Positions 1-12,430 of a DNA stretch of 64,000 nucleotides are shown in pieces. The DNA comes from Tetrapyrgos nigripes (taxonomy: Eukaryota; Basidiomycota; Agaricomycetes; Agaricales; Campanellaceae): contig JAACJM010000009.1 of assembly GCA_013368315.1 (NCBI GenBank), positions 744,001 to 808,000 on the forward strand. The letters are read 5' to 3'. The notes under the pieces were generated by a model. It was not told the origin of the DNA. It saw only the letters and a program-made list of their open reading frames with translations, and ran no database searches. Both the position numbers and the translations under genes were made by a program. Position 1 is the first letter of the stretch. The number at the start of each line of letters is the position of its first letter.

Positions 1-96
1 ACCACAAAAGAAGTACATACATCAGATGAAGAAGGATGAAGACTCAACATACTCAACGGGTCCGAGCATCACGCTCACAGTGATACATGTATAAGT

Positions 97-1691
97 ATGA
101 GTATGCAGAACTTCTTGTTATCTGCAGCCTCCAAGTTCGTACCTCCTTCAATGGACTACTACAGCACCTACCGAGAACCTGTCATCCAATTAGCTCTCGG
201 GTATCTTTTTGGTGGGGTTAATGCTACACTTTCCTTTGCGGCTGCGTACCAGATCCTGTAAGTTTAAAAGTTCTGTGACACGGATTCAAAAACCGGATGA
301 CAGCGGCTGACCTCTTGTGTTGAAAGAGCGAAAGGATCCGGAGCCTGGACTCATTCCAAACCATGCCTTATTCTCTGTGCATTGGTCGCTCTGATGTCAA
401 GCTTTGTCCTAGTCTCCTTCACCATTTTACTAGCCTACCACGTCGTTACGTTGCCTCCCACGGCTAGTATAGCCGGCGTCCGTGAAGCAAAAAGACTGAA
501 GATTGCGTTGGCGTTTGCTCAGAGGTTAAATGCAAGTTGTTCAATATTATCGGATGAAGAGACGAGCACTACTCACACTATTTTCATAGTATCCAATTAA
601 TGATGGCATCGTGGTTTGGAGAGCCTGGCTACTGTATCCTCGGGACAATGCTGTTAAGGTTGTTCTGGCTATCTGTATGGCTGGGTCTATTTGTAAGTGC
701 CGACTCTTTCCGACACAATCAGCTTCAAAGCTTGGTTTCCTGATATTGTAAACTTGACAAAGTTGGAATCCTCACCGACGCGGTGTGTGGTGCGGTCTTT
801 ATTCAACGCGATCTTGGTGCCGTTGGAAAAGAACTGCATTTGATGATGATCATCCCTCTTCTTCTAACGAATATGGTCGCAACGAGTCTGATAGGATATA
901 AAGCATGGTGAGAGACCTTGGTTTGTGTCCCTATCCCAAGTCATTGCAGGTTTAAAAGTCTGTATTACTATGGCCTCCTGAACAGGACCTATCATCAACA
1001 CATAAGAAAGAATCTCACCTTGAGTCCAGGTTCTTTGACCAAGGTTCAGAAAATTCTCTTACTTCTGATTGAGTCGGGATTTTTTTATTGCGCACTTTGG
1101 GTGAGTTACCTCAGGCTCAACTTGCTTTATCTCATCTTCTTCTTAACCTTGCTACTGCGATGATCAATGATAACTGACTCCTTTTGCTCATACTCATTTC
1201 TGTCAAATTTCTGTAGATTGTCTACCTGCTCACATCAGTCCAACCCAGTATTGAACAAATTACATATCAGACTTATTCTGTTATAATGCCCTCCTTAGCT
1301 GTGAGTATCTACTACTACTACTATCTGTTCAAGCCTCAACATCATCTAAATCTGACTTCCTACTGATTGATGTTCTCGGAATTGTATACAGGCTACTTAT
1401 CCAGTGATCATCATCCTCATAGTCGCTTTGGAGAGGTCAGAATTCGAGCATGAAGTTACGAGATCTGGCCATGGGAGCAACTCGGACATGTCTTTGTCCC
1501 AACCAATCAGGTTCGCTTCAGTGCCATCAACGACACCATCAACGCAGGGTCGTAGTCAAAATTCTCGCAATCCGGAAGCGAATCTTGAGCTCGGAAGCTC
1601 TGTTATAGCTGCAGAGGTCGATACGAGAAGACTGGATAGTAACAATGACGCTGAATCAGGAAGGTCGTCCTCAGAATGGGAGTACCAGTAG
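97..1691 (+). CDS. Multi-pass membrane protein, unknown function
   Basis: Split gene with at least six exons. The first runs from ATG 97 (a second in-frame ATG lies at 103) to a GTAAGT donor at 258; the last ends at the stop 1689-1691. The exons translate into successive hydrophobic segments (for example around 190-255, 390-450, 600-690, 840-905, 1040-1100 and 1215-1300). A short charged loop with TYHQHIRKNL precedes a helix with the pattern LLLLIESGFFYCALW. After the last helix comes a hydrophilic Ser/Asn-rich tail of about 90 residues. The layout resembles the seven-helix membrane proteins that are abundant and uncharacterised in Agaricomycetes; that resemblance is from memory. Exon borders after the first are approximate and no function can be given. 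Confidence 0.6.
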
Positions 1692-2413
1692 CCTGAGACT
1701 GGAGAAGGGCAGCGAGCGAGCGGTGGGTTGGCGCTGGGCGCCTATCATGATAGCTAGCTGAGTATCGTACTGTCCGAGAGTCCTTTGTCTTTAGTACCCG
1801 TAAAAATCCACCATGAACATACTCTATCCTGAGATTCTGCGATTTGATTTGGGTGAACAAAGATTGACGTAGGTGGATTGGTCGTGTTAGTATACTTAGT
1901 ACAGTGTCGGCAGCGTGGCTTGAGCGACTGATTTGGACGCGACGCGACGCGTCAGTGGCGTGTGACTTAGTACTAACCAGGTCCCACGTCCAACGTGTCA
2001 TCGGAGAACCATCTTCAAGTTCAAATTTTATCAAACGCCGTCCTCAACTGCAACATACTGTAAAGGATTTCTCACCAGTATCTGCGATGCCACACTCCAC
2101 TCCATAGCTACTCTGGGTTGGGAAGCGAAAAGAAGAATAGCAAGTGCTCCCCAAAGTCGCGTGCGTGTGCAGTTGCACGCCCTTCAACCTCCCCAATGCT
2201 CCCTATCCGTCGGAAACATGCTTTGGGGTATCTGGACTTGACTATCACCGATCCTGGAACCATCCGGAAGGAGGTGGAGCAGGTCCAAGAAGGACTCTTT
2301 GGGGAGGTCTTTCCAAATCTGGGCCTCCGAGCCTAGACTCCCCAAAGAAATGTTTATTGCATAAAAACTTGAAACTGGTCGGGCAAAAGTCAGCAGTCTT
2401 TCGTTAGACCACT
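1692..2413. other. Intergenic, no gene seen
   Basis: About 720 bp between two plus-strand genes. It must hold the 3' end of the membrane-protein gene and the promoter of the desaturase gene. Small open frames here overlap on both strands without a recognisable motif. Confidence 0.5.
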
Positions 2414-4420
2414 ATGCGGACATCCAAAGAGATGAGCGAGGTCCCAGACAACTACGTCTCATACACCCTCAAAAACACCAAACCCCTCCCTCCCATCACC
2501 CTCCGAACACTTCACAAAGAACTTCAATACATCTCTCTCACCGCCATCACCGTACCTCCCATTGTCAGCTTCATTGGCGCCTACTACGTGCCTCTTCAAC
2601 GCAAAACCGCTATCTGGAGCATCATCTATTACTTTTGCACCGGCCTTGGTATCACAGCCGGATACCACCGACTCTGGTCTCACCGCTGCTATAACGCCTC
2701 CTCCCCTCTCCGCCTCATCCTCGCTCTCTTTGGCGCAGGCGCAGTCCAAGGCTCCATCAAATGGTGGTCCAGAGGCCATCGTTCCCATCACCGCTACACC
2801 GATACACCTCTCGATCCGTACAACGCCAACGAAGGATTTTGGTGGTCCCATATCGGATGGATGCTGGTGAAACCGCGAATTAGACAGGGAGTAGCAGATG
2901 TAAGGGATTTAAAGAAGGATTGGGTTGTGAGGTGGCAGCATAGTAACTATCTATCGCTGTTGCTGACCATGGCATTTTTGTTCCCGATGGTGGTTGCGTG
3001 GATTGGATGGGGTGACGCTATGGGTGGGTTGGTGTATGCGGGGTTTTTGAGGTTGGTGTTTGTACATCATGTGAGTGTTTCGTTTTTCTCTGTACATTCC
3101 TTTCGTCAAGGTACTGATGACTATGTATGTAGTCGACGTTCTGCGTCAACTCACTCGCACATTGGCTCGGCGAGACACCGTTTGACGACAAGCACACACC
3201 CAAGGATCATATGATTACAGCGTTTGTCACTGTCGGTGAAGGGTACCACAATTTTCATCATCAGGTGGGTCTTGCTTCCGCTCCCTTGTCTCCCGTCTTG
3301 ACCTCCATCTCACTCCTCCTCTTCCTCCCCTTCTTCCTAAACCCCACGAAACAGTTCCCAACAGACTACCGCAACGCCATAAAATGGTACCAATACGATC
3401 CAACCAAATGGTTCATCTACCTCTGTTCTCTCTTTCGCCTTGCATCAAACCTACGAACCTTCCCTTCGAACGAGATTAAAAAAGGGATCCTGACGATGCA
3501 GATGAAGAAGTTGAGGGAGGTACAAAGTGGGATTGAGTGGCCTGCTGAGATTAATCGTGGTGGGGACGAAGCCAATGAGGGATTAGAGATTTGGAATTGG
3601 GAAAAGTGTAAGCGTTGTCCTCGTTCTCTTTCAAATCGTTCGCACAATAATGCTGACATTGTATTCTTTTTATAATGACATTCCAGTCCAATCCACCTCT
3701 CTCACCCGCCCTCTCATCCTCATCTCGGGATACATCCACGATGTGTCTTTTTTCCTCAACACGAACCTCCCAGGAGGAGGAATGGACCACCCAGGTGGAC
3801 AACACCTCATCAACAAATTCATAGGCAAAGACGCTACGACCGCCTTCTTTGGAGGGGTTTATGAGCATTCGAATGCGGCGCATAATGTGCGTGGGGTGCT
3901 TTTCTTTAGTATTGTTTGTCGGGTGTTTTTGTTTTTGCGTTTGCGTTGGTGTGAGGTGTATTTAGTGAAACATGTGCTGACGAAGCTTCTCCTTCTCTAG
4001 CTCCTCGCAATGAAACGAGTAGCCATCCTTCAAGGTGGACATCCTCATGCGCTGGATATGAAGATTCGCTCCAAGCCCTCTGATTTATCTACTTCCACAA
4101 CTTCACCAGAGTCACCCGCGTCGGTTCCAGACGATAACCTCAACGACATCGACATGAACCGCCTCATCCCTCCCTGTCAACGTCTCAAAATTGTGGATTA
4201 TTCCGAGTTTGCGGCTTCTCTACTACACTCCCGACGAAGTCAAAGTAGCAGTAGTAGCAGTTGGGGCAAAACTGGTTACCCTATCCGGACTCCATCTGCA
4301 TCCGTAGGAGAAGGAGCAGGAGGATGGGACGCCGGGTATGGCAGTACGACTGCAGTTGAGAGTGATGGTGATGAAGATGGTCATATGGGTGAGGGTGAGG
4401 GGGATTATAAGAAACTCTAG
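2414..4420 (+). CDS. Acyl-CoA delta-9 desaturase with C-terminal cytochrome b5 domain
   Basis: Five exons: 2414-3070, 3133-3264, 3355-3607, 3687-3886 and 4001-4420, giving 553 residues. All three histidine boxes of membrane fatty-acyl desaturases are present: [15 protein letters not shown] and [10 protein letters not shown]. They are separated by hydrophobic segments fitting a four-helix ER enzyme. The C-terminal third carries a cytochrome b5 domain with the haem ligands in DHPGG and YEHS. This is the yeast OLE1 architecture, in which b5 passes electrons to a di-iron centre that inserts the delta-9 double bond into palmitoyl- and stearoyl-CoA. A Ser/Gly/acidic tail of about 120 residues follows the b5 domain. 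The ATG at 2414 is chosen because the usual hydrophilic N-terminus begins there. All introns keep frame, so the gene looks functional. Confidence 0.95.
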
Positions 4421-4745
4421 CTGTCTCTGTCTCGACGACCTGAGTGCAGAGGCCTCAGCAAGGAGTGTACCTAATAGATCGTTTCAGACTTGGGATTTCT
4501 TTCGTCTTGTCTAGAGATTTTATTCAAGTACATTGAAGACATGTAGTCATTCATTAATGATAAATATTATTCGGCGATATGTACAATACACCTACAGGTA
4601 AAGCAAGAGCAAGTACATGTTTGATACAAGGCCTAGGGCTAGTGAAAACCTCCGTTGTTATGTTATTGATATCCAGGTCCAATCCTGCTTCTCGACTTCT
4701 CCGAGTCTTATATTACTTGAAGTTCTCGCGATACAGCAACTCGCC
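4421..4745. other. Convergent intergenic spacer
   Basis: A 325-bp spacer between the 3' ends of the desaturase gene (plus) and the ComA-like gene (minus). It is AT-rich around 4550-4580 and must contain both polyadenylation regions. No gene is seen in it. Confidence 0.5.
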
Positions 4746-6174
4746 TCACTTCCCAACAGTAACAATCTTCCCAAACGTACTCCCCGTTCCCCAAATCCCC
4801 TTCCTCAAACACGCCAATTGAACGATCTGCGAATGATCGACAAACAAGTTGGCGTTGGCACCTTGGTTTTGGATGTGGTAGGAGAAGACTTGGGGGTCGG
4901 CGGCTTCGAACCTGGGTATGGGTATAGGGTAGGGGGTATCAGTACGTTGAGCGTTTGTTGTCTCAGAAAGGAAGCAGGGAAGGAAAGCAACCCAATGAGG
5001 AGTAGGAGAGAGAGGGAAGGAGGGAAAAAAGAAGAGGAAGAAAACGCACATAATTTTATCCTTTGGCAACGCAGAGGTAATAGCAGAAATAACATCTGTC
5101 CTCCAGCTTCTCACGTTTTCGGTGATGCCTTCGCTTTCGATCATGATCATCTAGAGGGGATGGATGTAACATAATGTATGTTAGTTGGTATTTCCATGAT
5201 AATGGAAGCAACTATGTACGCACATAAGCACCAGCATCAAGGAACGTCTTTGCCCTATCAATCAACCATTTGGGATCGCGTGTTCCGGCGGATTCGAGTT
5301 CGGCTATGGAAGCGTCGCCTCCTGCGCCCCATCTATGGCATACGATTAAGGGAAGAGGAGACGTGAGTTTGACAAACTGAAAGTAAGTAAAGAGTCTCTG
5401 GATAAACGTACTGTATCCCCACTTCCGGCTTTGGCTTCAATCCCGTCTTGGCTACCATCTCAACGAGAGTGGTCCAGTCCTCCGTTGGGATGGAAAGGAA
5501 CCCGGAGGATAGCTCGACTACGTCGAAGCTAGGGATGGAATGGAATGGTAAAGAACAGGTAGCGTTAGTGAGTGGGAAAAAAGTCCAAGACAACCAGTGA
5601 GACGCAACGCACCCCATATTCTTGCACGTATCCAAATACTTTTGAATCACGGTAGGATTTCCGTTGGACGAAGATAAGACTTTTTCGATGAAACCACCAG
5701 TGCTAACATATGCATCTACGGCATAAGTTACAAGAACGTCAGCATGACAGCATCACCACTCGCGACACCAACGCGACACATAATCCACTCACCATGATTA
5801 TGAGCCGTTTCAATTAACCCTTTCAACCTATCCTCTGGCATCAAACTAAATGCGCCTCCAGCAAACTTGACCCCGTCGACATATTCGCCCCAATCCGATA
5901 ACAATTCGTTCAGATAAGTTTGGGTTACTGGATGGTAGTAGGGACCACGGATTTCGGTAAGCCCCTGCGTTCGAGGTTTAGAAGGAAGAGCGTTGGAGGG
6001 TAGGAAGGTGTAGGCTGAGGCGTTGGCTGGACGGCGGTAGGATGCGGTAGTAATTCTACCAGAAGGAGAAGGACGAGAAGCAGCAGAGCGAGAACGAAGA
6101 CTCAGAGACTGAGTTTGAGTTTGGGTGCTGCGTAGTAAGCCTGAGTTTGGTTTGGCGATTTTCGGGAACTGCAT
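4746..6174 (-). CDS. Phosphosulfolactate synthase-like protein (ComA/HSA32 family)
   Basis: Six exons on the minus strand (6174-5793, 5715-5613, 5528-5412, 5332-5224, 5150-5050, 4911-4746) give 325 residues with all phases consistent. After a Ser/Arg/Thr-rich N-terminal stretch of about 55 residues, the body follows the TIM-barrel ComA family: TEIRGPYYHP, YVDGVKFAGGAFSLMP, YVSTGGFIEKVL, FDVVELSSGFLSIP, GAGGDAS, MIMIESEGITENV and FVDHSQIVQLACLRKGIWG. In methanogens ComA adds sulfite to phosphoenolpyruvate for coenzyme M synthesis; the plant relative is heat-stress protein HSA32. Fungi are not known to make coenzyme M, so the substrate here is unknown. The basic, hydroxylated N-terminus could be a mitochondrial presequence (inference). 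Confidence 0.85.
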
Positions 6175-7082
6175 GATTGGGATAGTTGTAAGACGTACTT
6201 ATTACAACTCTGCCTTTTTGTACAGGGAATCCATGGTTGGAGAAAGTGACTCCATAGGTAGCGTAATATCAAGTCATGTTGTACTGTGACGGTACTACAC
6301 AGTAATACCGCACATTTCTAACTTGAGAGGATGCGGCAGTAGATGGCTGGGTTATTCTGAGCAGTCAGGGAGCAGGTGGACGAATCAAACTCTTTCATAA
6401 ACGACGGCGTATCTTCCTTTTTAGGCCACATGTTTGGACTTGCTTGGCTACGACTTGCAGTTCTGGCTGCCCCTATAACTGCGATGCCTTATGGACTCCC
6501 AGTTGGCAACTTGAAAGTTCTCGCCACAATAGTATTTATTATTGAAGCAGATGTTCAGCCTGAGCTCGCTGACTCTACTGCAGACTCGGATTGAAATGGG
6601 AAACGACTGTAGCGGCGTAATTCACTCACTCACTCGTGCTACATAATGCGAAGGCGAGTTCCGACTCCGAGTCCTCTCCATGGCAAATTGAAGCTTAGTA
6701 CCTCGCCAGATACCTGTGCGGCTCGTAATAGTAGCATTGAATCAGCCATCCCATTATGTCGATTCAACAGAAATTCTAGACCTATAGGAATGGTGCACCG
6801 GTGAATCTTGGAAGTAGGAATCTAAATCTATAAGTAGATTCATAGTGACATTGTGTAACTTTGATCAAAAGAAAGACAAATAAGGATACGAATAATGTAG
6901 CTAAAAGAAAGGATGGCTCGGTCTGAAAACAATCAGTAAATAAATATAGCATAGTAGGACGAAGTAGTAGCGGGGCATAGTCCTATGGCACGTAGAGTGG
7001 TAGGAGGCTCAAAGAAGGCTATGGTGGTGATAGCGATGGCAAACTGCGATTCGGGGATGAAAACAAGAAACTTGAAGACTAA
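6175..7082. other. Intergenic, promoter of the ComA-like gene
   Basis: About 900 bp between the start of the ComA-like gene and the 3' end of hydrolase 1. Only short, motif-less open frames are present. The 6780-6960 part is AT-rich and probably belongs to the hydrolase 1 terminator. Confidence 0.45.
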
Positions 7083-8946
7083 TCAATCAAGTTCATGGGT
7101 CTTTCTCAGATATCTAAGCCGAGGAACGGGTTCCCTCTTCCGGCGAGCGGGTCTTGTACCAGAAGATGCAATTGTGGCATCTTTGAACAGCTGTGAATGT
7201 GAAGGTCAATAACAAAAGATGATGCACATGGATAAATAAAAAGAAGACCAGAGAAGGAGAAGACAAGCCAATAGGAGTAAGAAAAAGTCTAGTAAACTCA
7301 CCCTCGTTCTCAACGCCGTACTATTATACATCGGAGGATTATCATGGGCTGCGCCTGCGATCCAGTCCATAGTATGGTTAGCAGGCATACCCCCATTCGC
7401 ATTCAACATGTCGATAAAGTTTTCCCCGCGTGCCAAGTGTGTCGGGCCTTGCGTCTGTGGAGGAAGGAAAAAGTAGGGAAAGAGGAAAGGAGTGAGAACT
7501 TGAACTTCAACGGGGAAACAGCTTCGTAAACAAGTCCTTACATTCGCCTGACATGAAGAATCTCCCGCTTGTTCGTCTGCCTGCGCATTGACAAAAGAAC
7601 AAAACATAAATCAGAGCGAGTTCCCGAAGCCAAATTACCAAAACATGCGCAGAAATTCACTCCGCGTCTCACTCACCGTTCCCTGAGCATAATGCACATT
7701 TCGTCCCCTAAATCTTTCCACAATGCCCTCTCTACCAATCTTATTCGTATCTCCTGTCGAATACCCGGGGAAACCAGTAGTCAATCCGTACTTGTACCGA
7801 TCTACATCGGTGCAAGTGACGTCGGCTGCCACAGGACGATCTTCGACGAGCCAGAGGAATGAACCCGAGTTGGCTGTATTCGAATTTAAGTATGTGATTA
7901 TCGATCGCCGTAGAGCTTGAAGGAAGCACGTACCAGCGATAAAATGAAGCATATCATCGTCCTTGGTAGGAATACGCATCGCTGCATAACGTTGTACGAA
8001 TTGAGCTCCGGCTGAATGACTGGCGAATATAACTGTCTGATCAAAATGGTATATCGTATCAGTTCAAGAACGAACATATGTAAAATGGGCCCTGTTTTTT
8101 TCTTAAGAAATTTGGTGGCACACACCTTCAAATTAGGATACACTTTCCTATCCGTATAATGCTCCACCATCTCATCAATAACTTGAAACGAGCTAATCTT
8201 ATCATTCTCTGCGTCTCCTTCTGCGTACGTTCCTTCAAACCATCCAGTCTTTGACCAGTATAACTGGTTGGTAGACTTGGCAGCTCCTGCGGTAATATCA
8301 ACGTCGGAAAAGAATACTGGACCGAGAATCGAGATAGTGCTGTCGTCGATGGAGGGATCGGAGGAGGCGGCGTAACTGAGGATGTTTCTAAAGTCAATCC
8401 AGTCTGTGCGCCAGTGAGGTTCGACGTAAATTCAAAGTTGAAAAGATACGTAGTATGAATCTTACATGACCAAGTATCGCGAGCCTATTGGATACGATGC
8501 CTTAGCCCGGAGAATTCGCAGTAAACGATATCATAGAAGAAAATCCCCATACCTTTCCTCCGGTAACAATAATCGCTCTTGTCACTGCAGTGGGGTCTAA
8601 TCCAGAGCTCTGGTAAACGGGCTGACAATGAGGGAAGAGGTATCATCAGCAAATTATCTTGAATTGAGAAAAGGATAGTAAAGAATCCACGACGAGCTAC
8701 CAAGCTTGAACGAACACTCACCAACGTTGAATTTGTCCCAGAAATCTGCCAGTCTCTGTGTAAATCAGCTGTAGGGATCGTAGGTAACGTCTGCCAGCCA
8801 TCTTCATAGCTTCCATCGATGTTGGGATAGGGAATTGTTTCGAATGCGGAAGTTGAAGTTGGAAGGAGGGATAATGTGTATGCTGATAATAATAACGATA
8901 AGGAGAAAGAGAAGGAGCGCGAGGGCGAAGGGACCGCTGACGTCAT
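7083..8946 (-). CDS. Secreted alpha/beta-hydrolase-like protein 1
   Basis: Nine exons on the minus strand (8946-8722, 8621-8553, 8484-8466, 8403-8126, 8036-7934, 7873-7677, 7580-7542, 7454-7302, 7190-7083) give 396 residues; every junction keeps frame. The ATG at 8946 opens a signal peptide (LSLLLSAYTLSLLPTSTSA); the frame is open upstream but has no ATG. The centre carries a nucleophile elbow, FASHSAGAQ, with the candidate catalytic Ser near residue 205. A conserved His near 347 (AAHDN) is a candidate triad His. N-glycosylation sites such as NST occur. The paralogues at 9.7 and 13.8 kb share exon structure and both motifs. The fold call rests on the elbow; substrate is unknown. A TATATAAG-like sequence lies about 120 bp upstream. 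Confidence 0.8.
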
Positions 8947-9589
8947 GGTTGAGCTTTGGAACGTCCGAAAAGGAAATGCCAAGTGACTAAAACCGCTGAG
9001 TAGCACCGCTAGAAGGTAGTAAGGGTAAGGAATGGGAGGACAGTTCTGAGCCGTTGGTAACGCGACGCTTATATACTTCTACTCGAAGGTCAAACATCTA
9101 AATCCGACACGGTCTCCACAAATTGATACTCGAGTCTCGCCACGCAATCGGAGAAATCACGCAGTTGTAACTCTTTTTCTCAGACTGATTATTGGCTAGC
9201 CTGTTTGCCTCCGTAGTATCGTACTTACCACGGCCGGTGGCTTAGTTCGCTCTGCATGCGTGTCTACCTGTGTCGACGTCGTCGTAATTTATGTTGTACG
9301 AGTACAAGTTGTAACCAGGCACTTACGCCCATGAACATGTACAGCCTTAGATTATCGTCGAGGAGGGAACTAGTCTGAGGATCAATAGAAGTCAGAACCA
9401 AGATGATGGGAAGTGGAGCTCGAGCGCTCACCGGTCACCGCTTATACATTCCGCATATTACTCTAATAAGGATAACCAGACAGTTCTCCAAGCAGCAGGT
9501 TTACTCTATTCATGTAGTATGTACTTAGTCTATCGAATAATTTACTAACGTATAGATATCTTAAACCAGATAATATACTGCGGCCCCAA
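8947..9589. other. Intergenic between hydrolase 1 and hydrolase 2
   Basis: Contains the hydrolase 1 promoter, with a TATA-like element near 9069-9076 on the minus strand, and the downstream flank of hydrolase 2. No coding sequence recognised. Confidence 0.45.
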
Positions 9590-9765
9590 GGACGCTGCGG
9601 GTGCGAGACAAAGGATCGATCTAATAATCTACTACGAAATTGCGTGAAACCAGACATCCTGGTAATGGCTTCCCTCTGGACGCTGCGGGTGCGAGACAAA
9701 GGATCAGTCCAATTCACGGCGAACTTGTCTGAAACCAGACGTCCTGGCAATGACTTCTCTCTTAC
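9590..9765. repeat. 88-bp tandem duplication at the 3' end of hydrolase 2
   Basis: Two direct, imperfect units: 9590-9677 and 9678-9765. Both start GGACGCTGCGGGTGCGAGAC and both contain AAACCAGAC followed by TCCTGG. The second unit covers the last coding bases and stop codon (9704-9706) of hydrolase 2. The first lies just beyond the stop, so the duplication is now in the 3' untranslated region. Confidence 0.85.
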
Positions 9766-11519
9766 TCTGGGGCCTGGTACCAGTCGACGGACCCGTGGCG
9801 CTAATGAACATCTATAGTGATTTATTTTTAGGAGAGCCAGCTTTAATGAGAAACCGATAAAACACGAAAAGAGGTTGATGTTGCACTCACCCTCGTCCTG
9901 AGCGCCGTACTATTGAACATCTTGTCATTCTGATGCGAAACGCCCTTTATCCAGTCGATCGTTTGGTTAGAGGGCATACCACCATTCGCGTTCAACATGT
10001 CGAGGAAGTTTTCACCACGTTCCAAATGTGTGGAACCTTGTGTCTACATATGCAGAAGAGGAAAGAAGAAAGCAATCAGACACGTCGTGGAAGTAACTGG
10101 GAATCATTAGTGATAGTCTTACGATTCCTTGACATGTGAGATCTCCCGGTCCATGGTCAGCCTGCAAGTAGATACATAGAATGAGAATTCGGAAAGCACC
10201 CAGTCACTGTTGGACTTGCACACTACTCACTGTTCCCTGGGCATAATGGATGTTGCGCGAACGGTACCTCTCTACGACTCCTTCCCTTCCAATCTTTTTG
10301 ATGTTTCCAGTCGAATATCCAGGGTAACCACTGGACAAACCGTACTTGTATCTATCGACATTTGGACAACTGTCGTTGGGAGCCGGTCGGTCCTCGACGA
10401 GCCAGAGGAAGGAACCTGGGTTAGCTATATGTACACGGTACAGACACGGTACACCGAGGTACCGAGGGGATTTGATTGAGAAATAGAAGTTCGGGAATGA
10501 ATAAGAGATACGATGAGAAAACCACGGAAAGGATGAGATGTGAGTGCCTCTGAAAATCGGAGAAACGTAAATGCTGCGTACCAGGAATGTAATGAATAAT
10601 ACTGTCATCCTTAGTAGGAATACGCATAGCGGCATATCGCTGGAAGAATTGGGCACCGGCTGAATGAGCAGCAAAGATGATTTCCTTGACGATGATGAGA
10701 ATAATCCGAGCCTTAGGATGGGAATCCAAATACAACACAACACAACGGCAACACACCTGGAGATTAGGATATTTTTCCTTATCAGCATAATGCGCGACCA
10801 AATCATCAAGAACTTGGAAGGAGCTGATTTTATCGTCCGCATGAGGTCCTTCAGCATACGTTCCGCTGAACCAGCCGCTCTTTGACCAATACAACTGGGT
10901 AGCATTTCCAGCACCTTGCTCTATGTCGACAGATGCGAGGAAGACTGGGCTCATAATCGAAATGGTGCTCGCATTGATGGAAGGGTCTACCTCAGCGGAG
11001 TAACTGAGAATGTTCTTGATGGTGATCCAGTCTGCGTCGTTGACTAGCTCAGAAAGGTACGTTGGATTGAGGAAGCAACAACTTACATGACCAGGAATCG
11101 CGAGGCTGTGGAACAGAACTACTGCTTCAGTATTGTCCAGAATACAGAATATGTCGATAAACTCGCCTTGCCTCCGGGTACAATGATAGCACGTGTAACG
11201 GCAGACTTGTCCAGACCAGAGCTTTGGTAAACGGGCTGGGAAGATGACGTGGAAAGTGCCTTCAGTAAAAGAACGACAAAAGGGAGAAGAACAAATACGA
11301 CCAAGGACTTACCATCACCGAATTCGTCCCAGTGACGGGCCATTTCAAGTGCAAATCAGCTGTAGGCACTGGAGGGAGCCATTTCCATCCATTTTCAGGG
11401 TCTCCGCCGACGAAGGGGTTTTCAATAGTCTCGAATGCAGATGTTGAGGTCGAAGTCCAAGTTAGAAGCAGAGGCAAAAGAGTTAATAAGGATACTAAGG
11501 AGCGTGAGTTGACCGCCAT
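9704..11519 (-). CDS. Secreted alpha/beta-hydrolase-like protein 2
   Basis: Second member of the tandem family, multi-exon, minus strand. ATG 11519 starts a signal peptide (LVSLLTLLPLLLTWTSTSTSA) followed by FETIENPFVGGDPENGW. Later exons encode PVYQSSGLD, YWSKSGWFSGTYAEGP, a nucleophile elbow FAAHSAGAQ, DRYKYGLSSGYPGYSTG, NVHYAQGT and GVSHQNDKMFNSTALRTR with the candidate catalytic His. The last short exon starts MFISATGPSTGTRP and ends at the stop 9704-9706. Exon order matches hydrolase 1. An AT-rich TATA-like stretch lies near 11620-11640. No frameshift was noticed, though I did not verify every junction. Substrate unknown. Confidence 0.78.
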
Positions 11520-12430
11520 AGTTGGAACGGTCACCAAAAGACCGAGCAGAGTTTAAGGAAGTGGAAGGGTGGTGAGTAGGGAGTGGAAAAAGATCTGCGT
11601 TGGACCACCTCGGTCGCTACCATACATACATATATGTATGATGCTCAGCAAAGGCGCTAAAATGATCGAAATGGCAAAACCCATTATCACCTTCCCGTTG
11701 TTTGATCAGTGCCGCCGCCGCCGCCGCCGCTCCGTGTCCGGGCATCCAGAGAAAAGAGTTACAGTATACTCCCTCCCGACGCATACCCTTCGGTCACCAC
11801 CGGAAAGTATGCGTCATTGGGGACTTGCGTTGAGAGAGGACTTTGGCAGAGAAAGTAGATTTCGTCATAAGAAAAATGTATGCGTATCCGTTATGCCTTA
11901 CCCGGGTACGCGTTAAGATGTACGGATGTACCCTAAAAATTTGAAATCCGGACGTTGACAGTTGGGTTTTGAGTTATCTTCGGGACAAACTCAGAAAATG
12001 GACACCCTTAATGCAACACTGAAGAAATATTTTGGCCCCTGTGCGTTGCTCCACATTCGGAGTTAGGTCATTTCGTTGCCGCTGCTTTATCCGTTCTCAC
12101 CACTTCGAAAATCACTTCAAACGTGTCGCAAGGTTGTCAAGAGTGATTCAGATCTGTACACAGCCAGCGGCGCACGCTATATGAGTACACTCCCAGCTCC
12201 AAGAAACTGATTATGTATCAGCAACCCTGCAAACGGAGGACAGACCATTTGCACAAGGTTGAATGGATGCATGATACCGGTAAGGAAGCTCCCGAGTAGG
12301 AAAGCAAGGCTCCAACCGTCATGCCAAGTCCAGGTCGAGTGCACTGTTCATGGTACGAAAAGCGGAAAAAGCTTAGATTTAGCAAAATACGCACGGCTGG
12401 AATCATACACGAAAATGGAGGGTAATCCTT
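11520..12430. other. Intergenic between hydrolase 2 and SAP18
   Basis: About 900 bp holding the hydrolase 2 promoter and the SAP18 3' flank. A short (GCC)n run lies near 11711-11728. No supported gene. Confidence 0.45.

Noticed and set aside
8947..9006. Longer N-termini for the three hydrolases
   Set aside because: The upstream open frames begin at GTG or TTG only; the ATGs at 8946, 11519 and 15477 each start a proper signal peptide.
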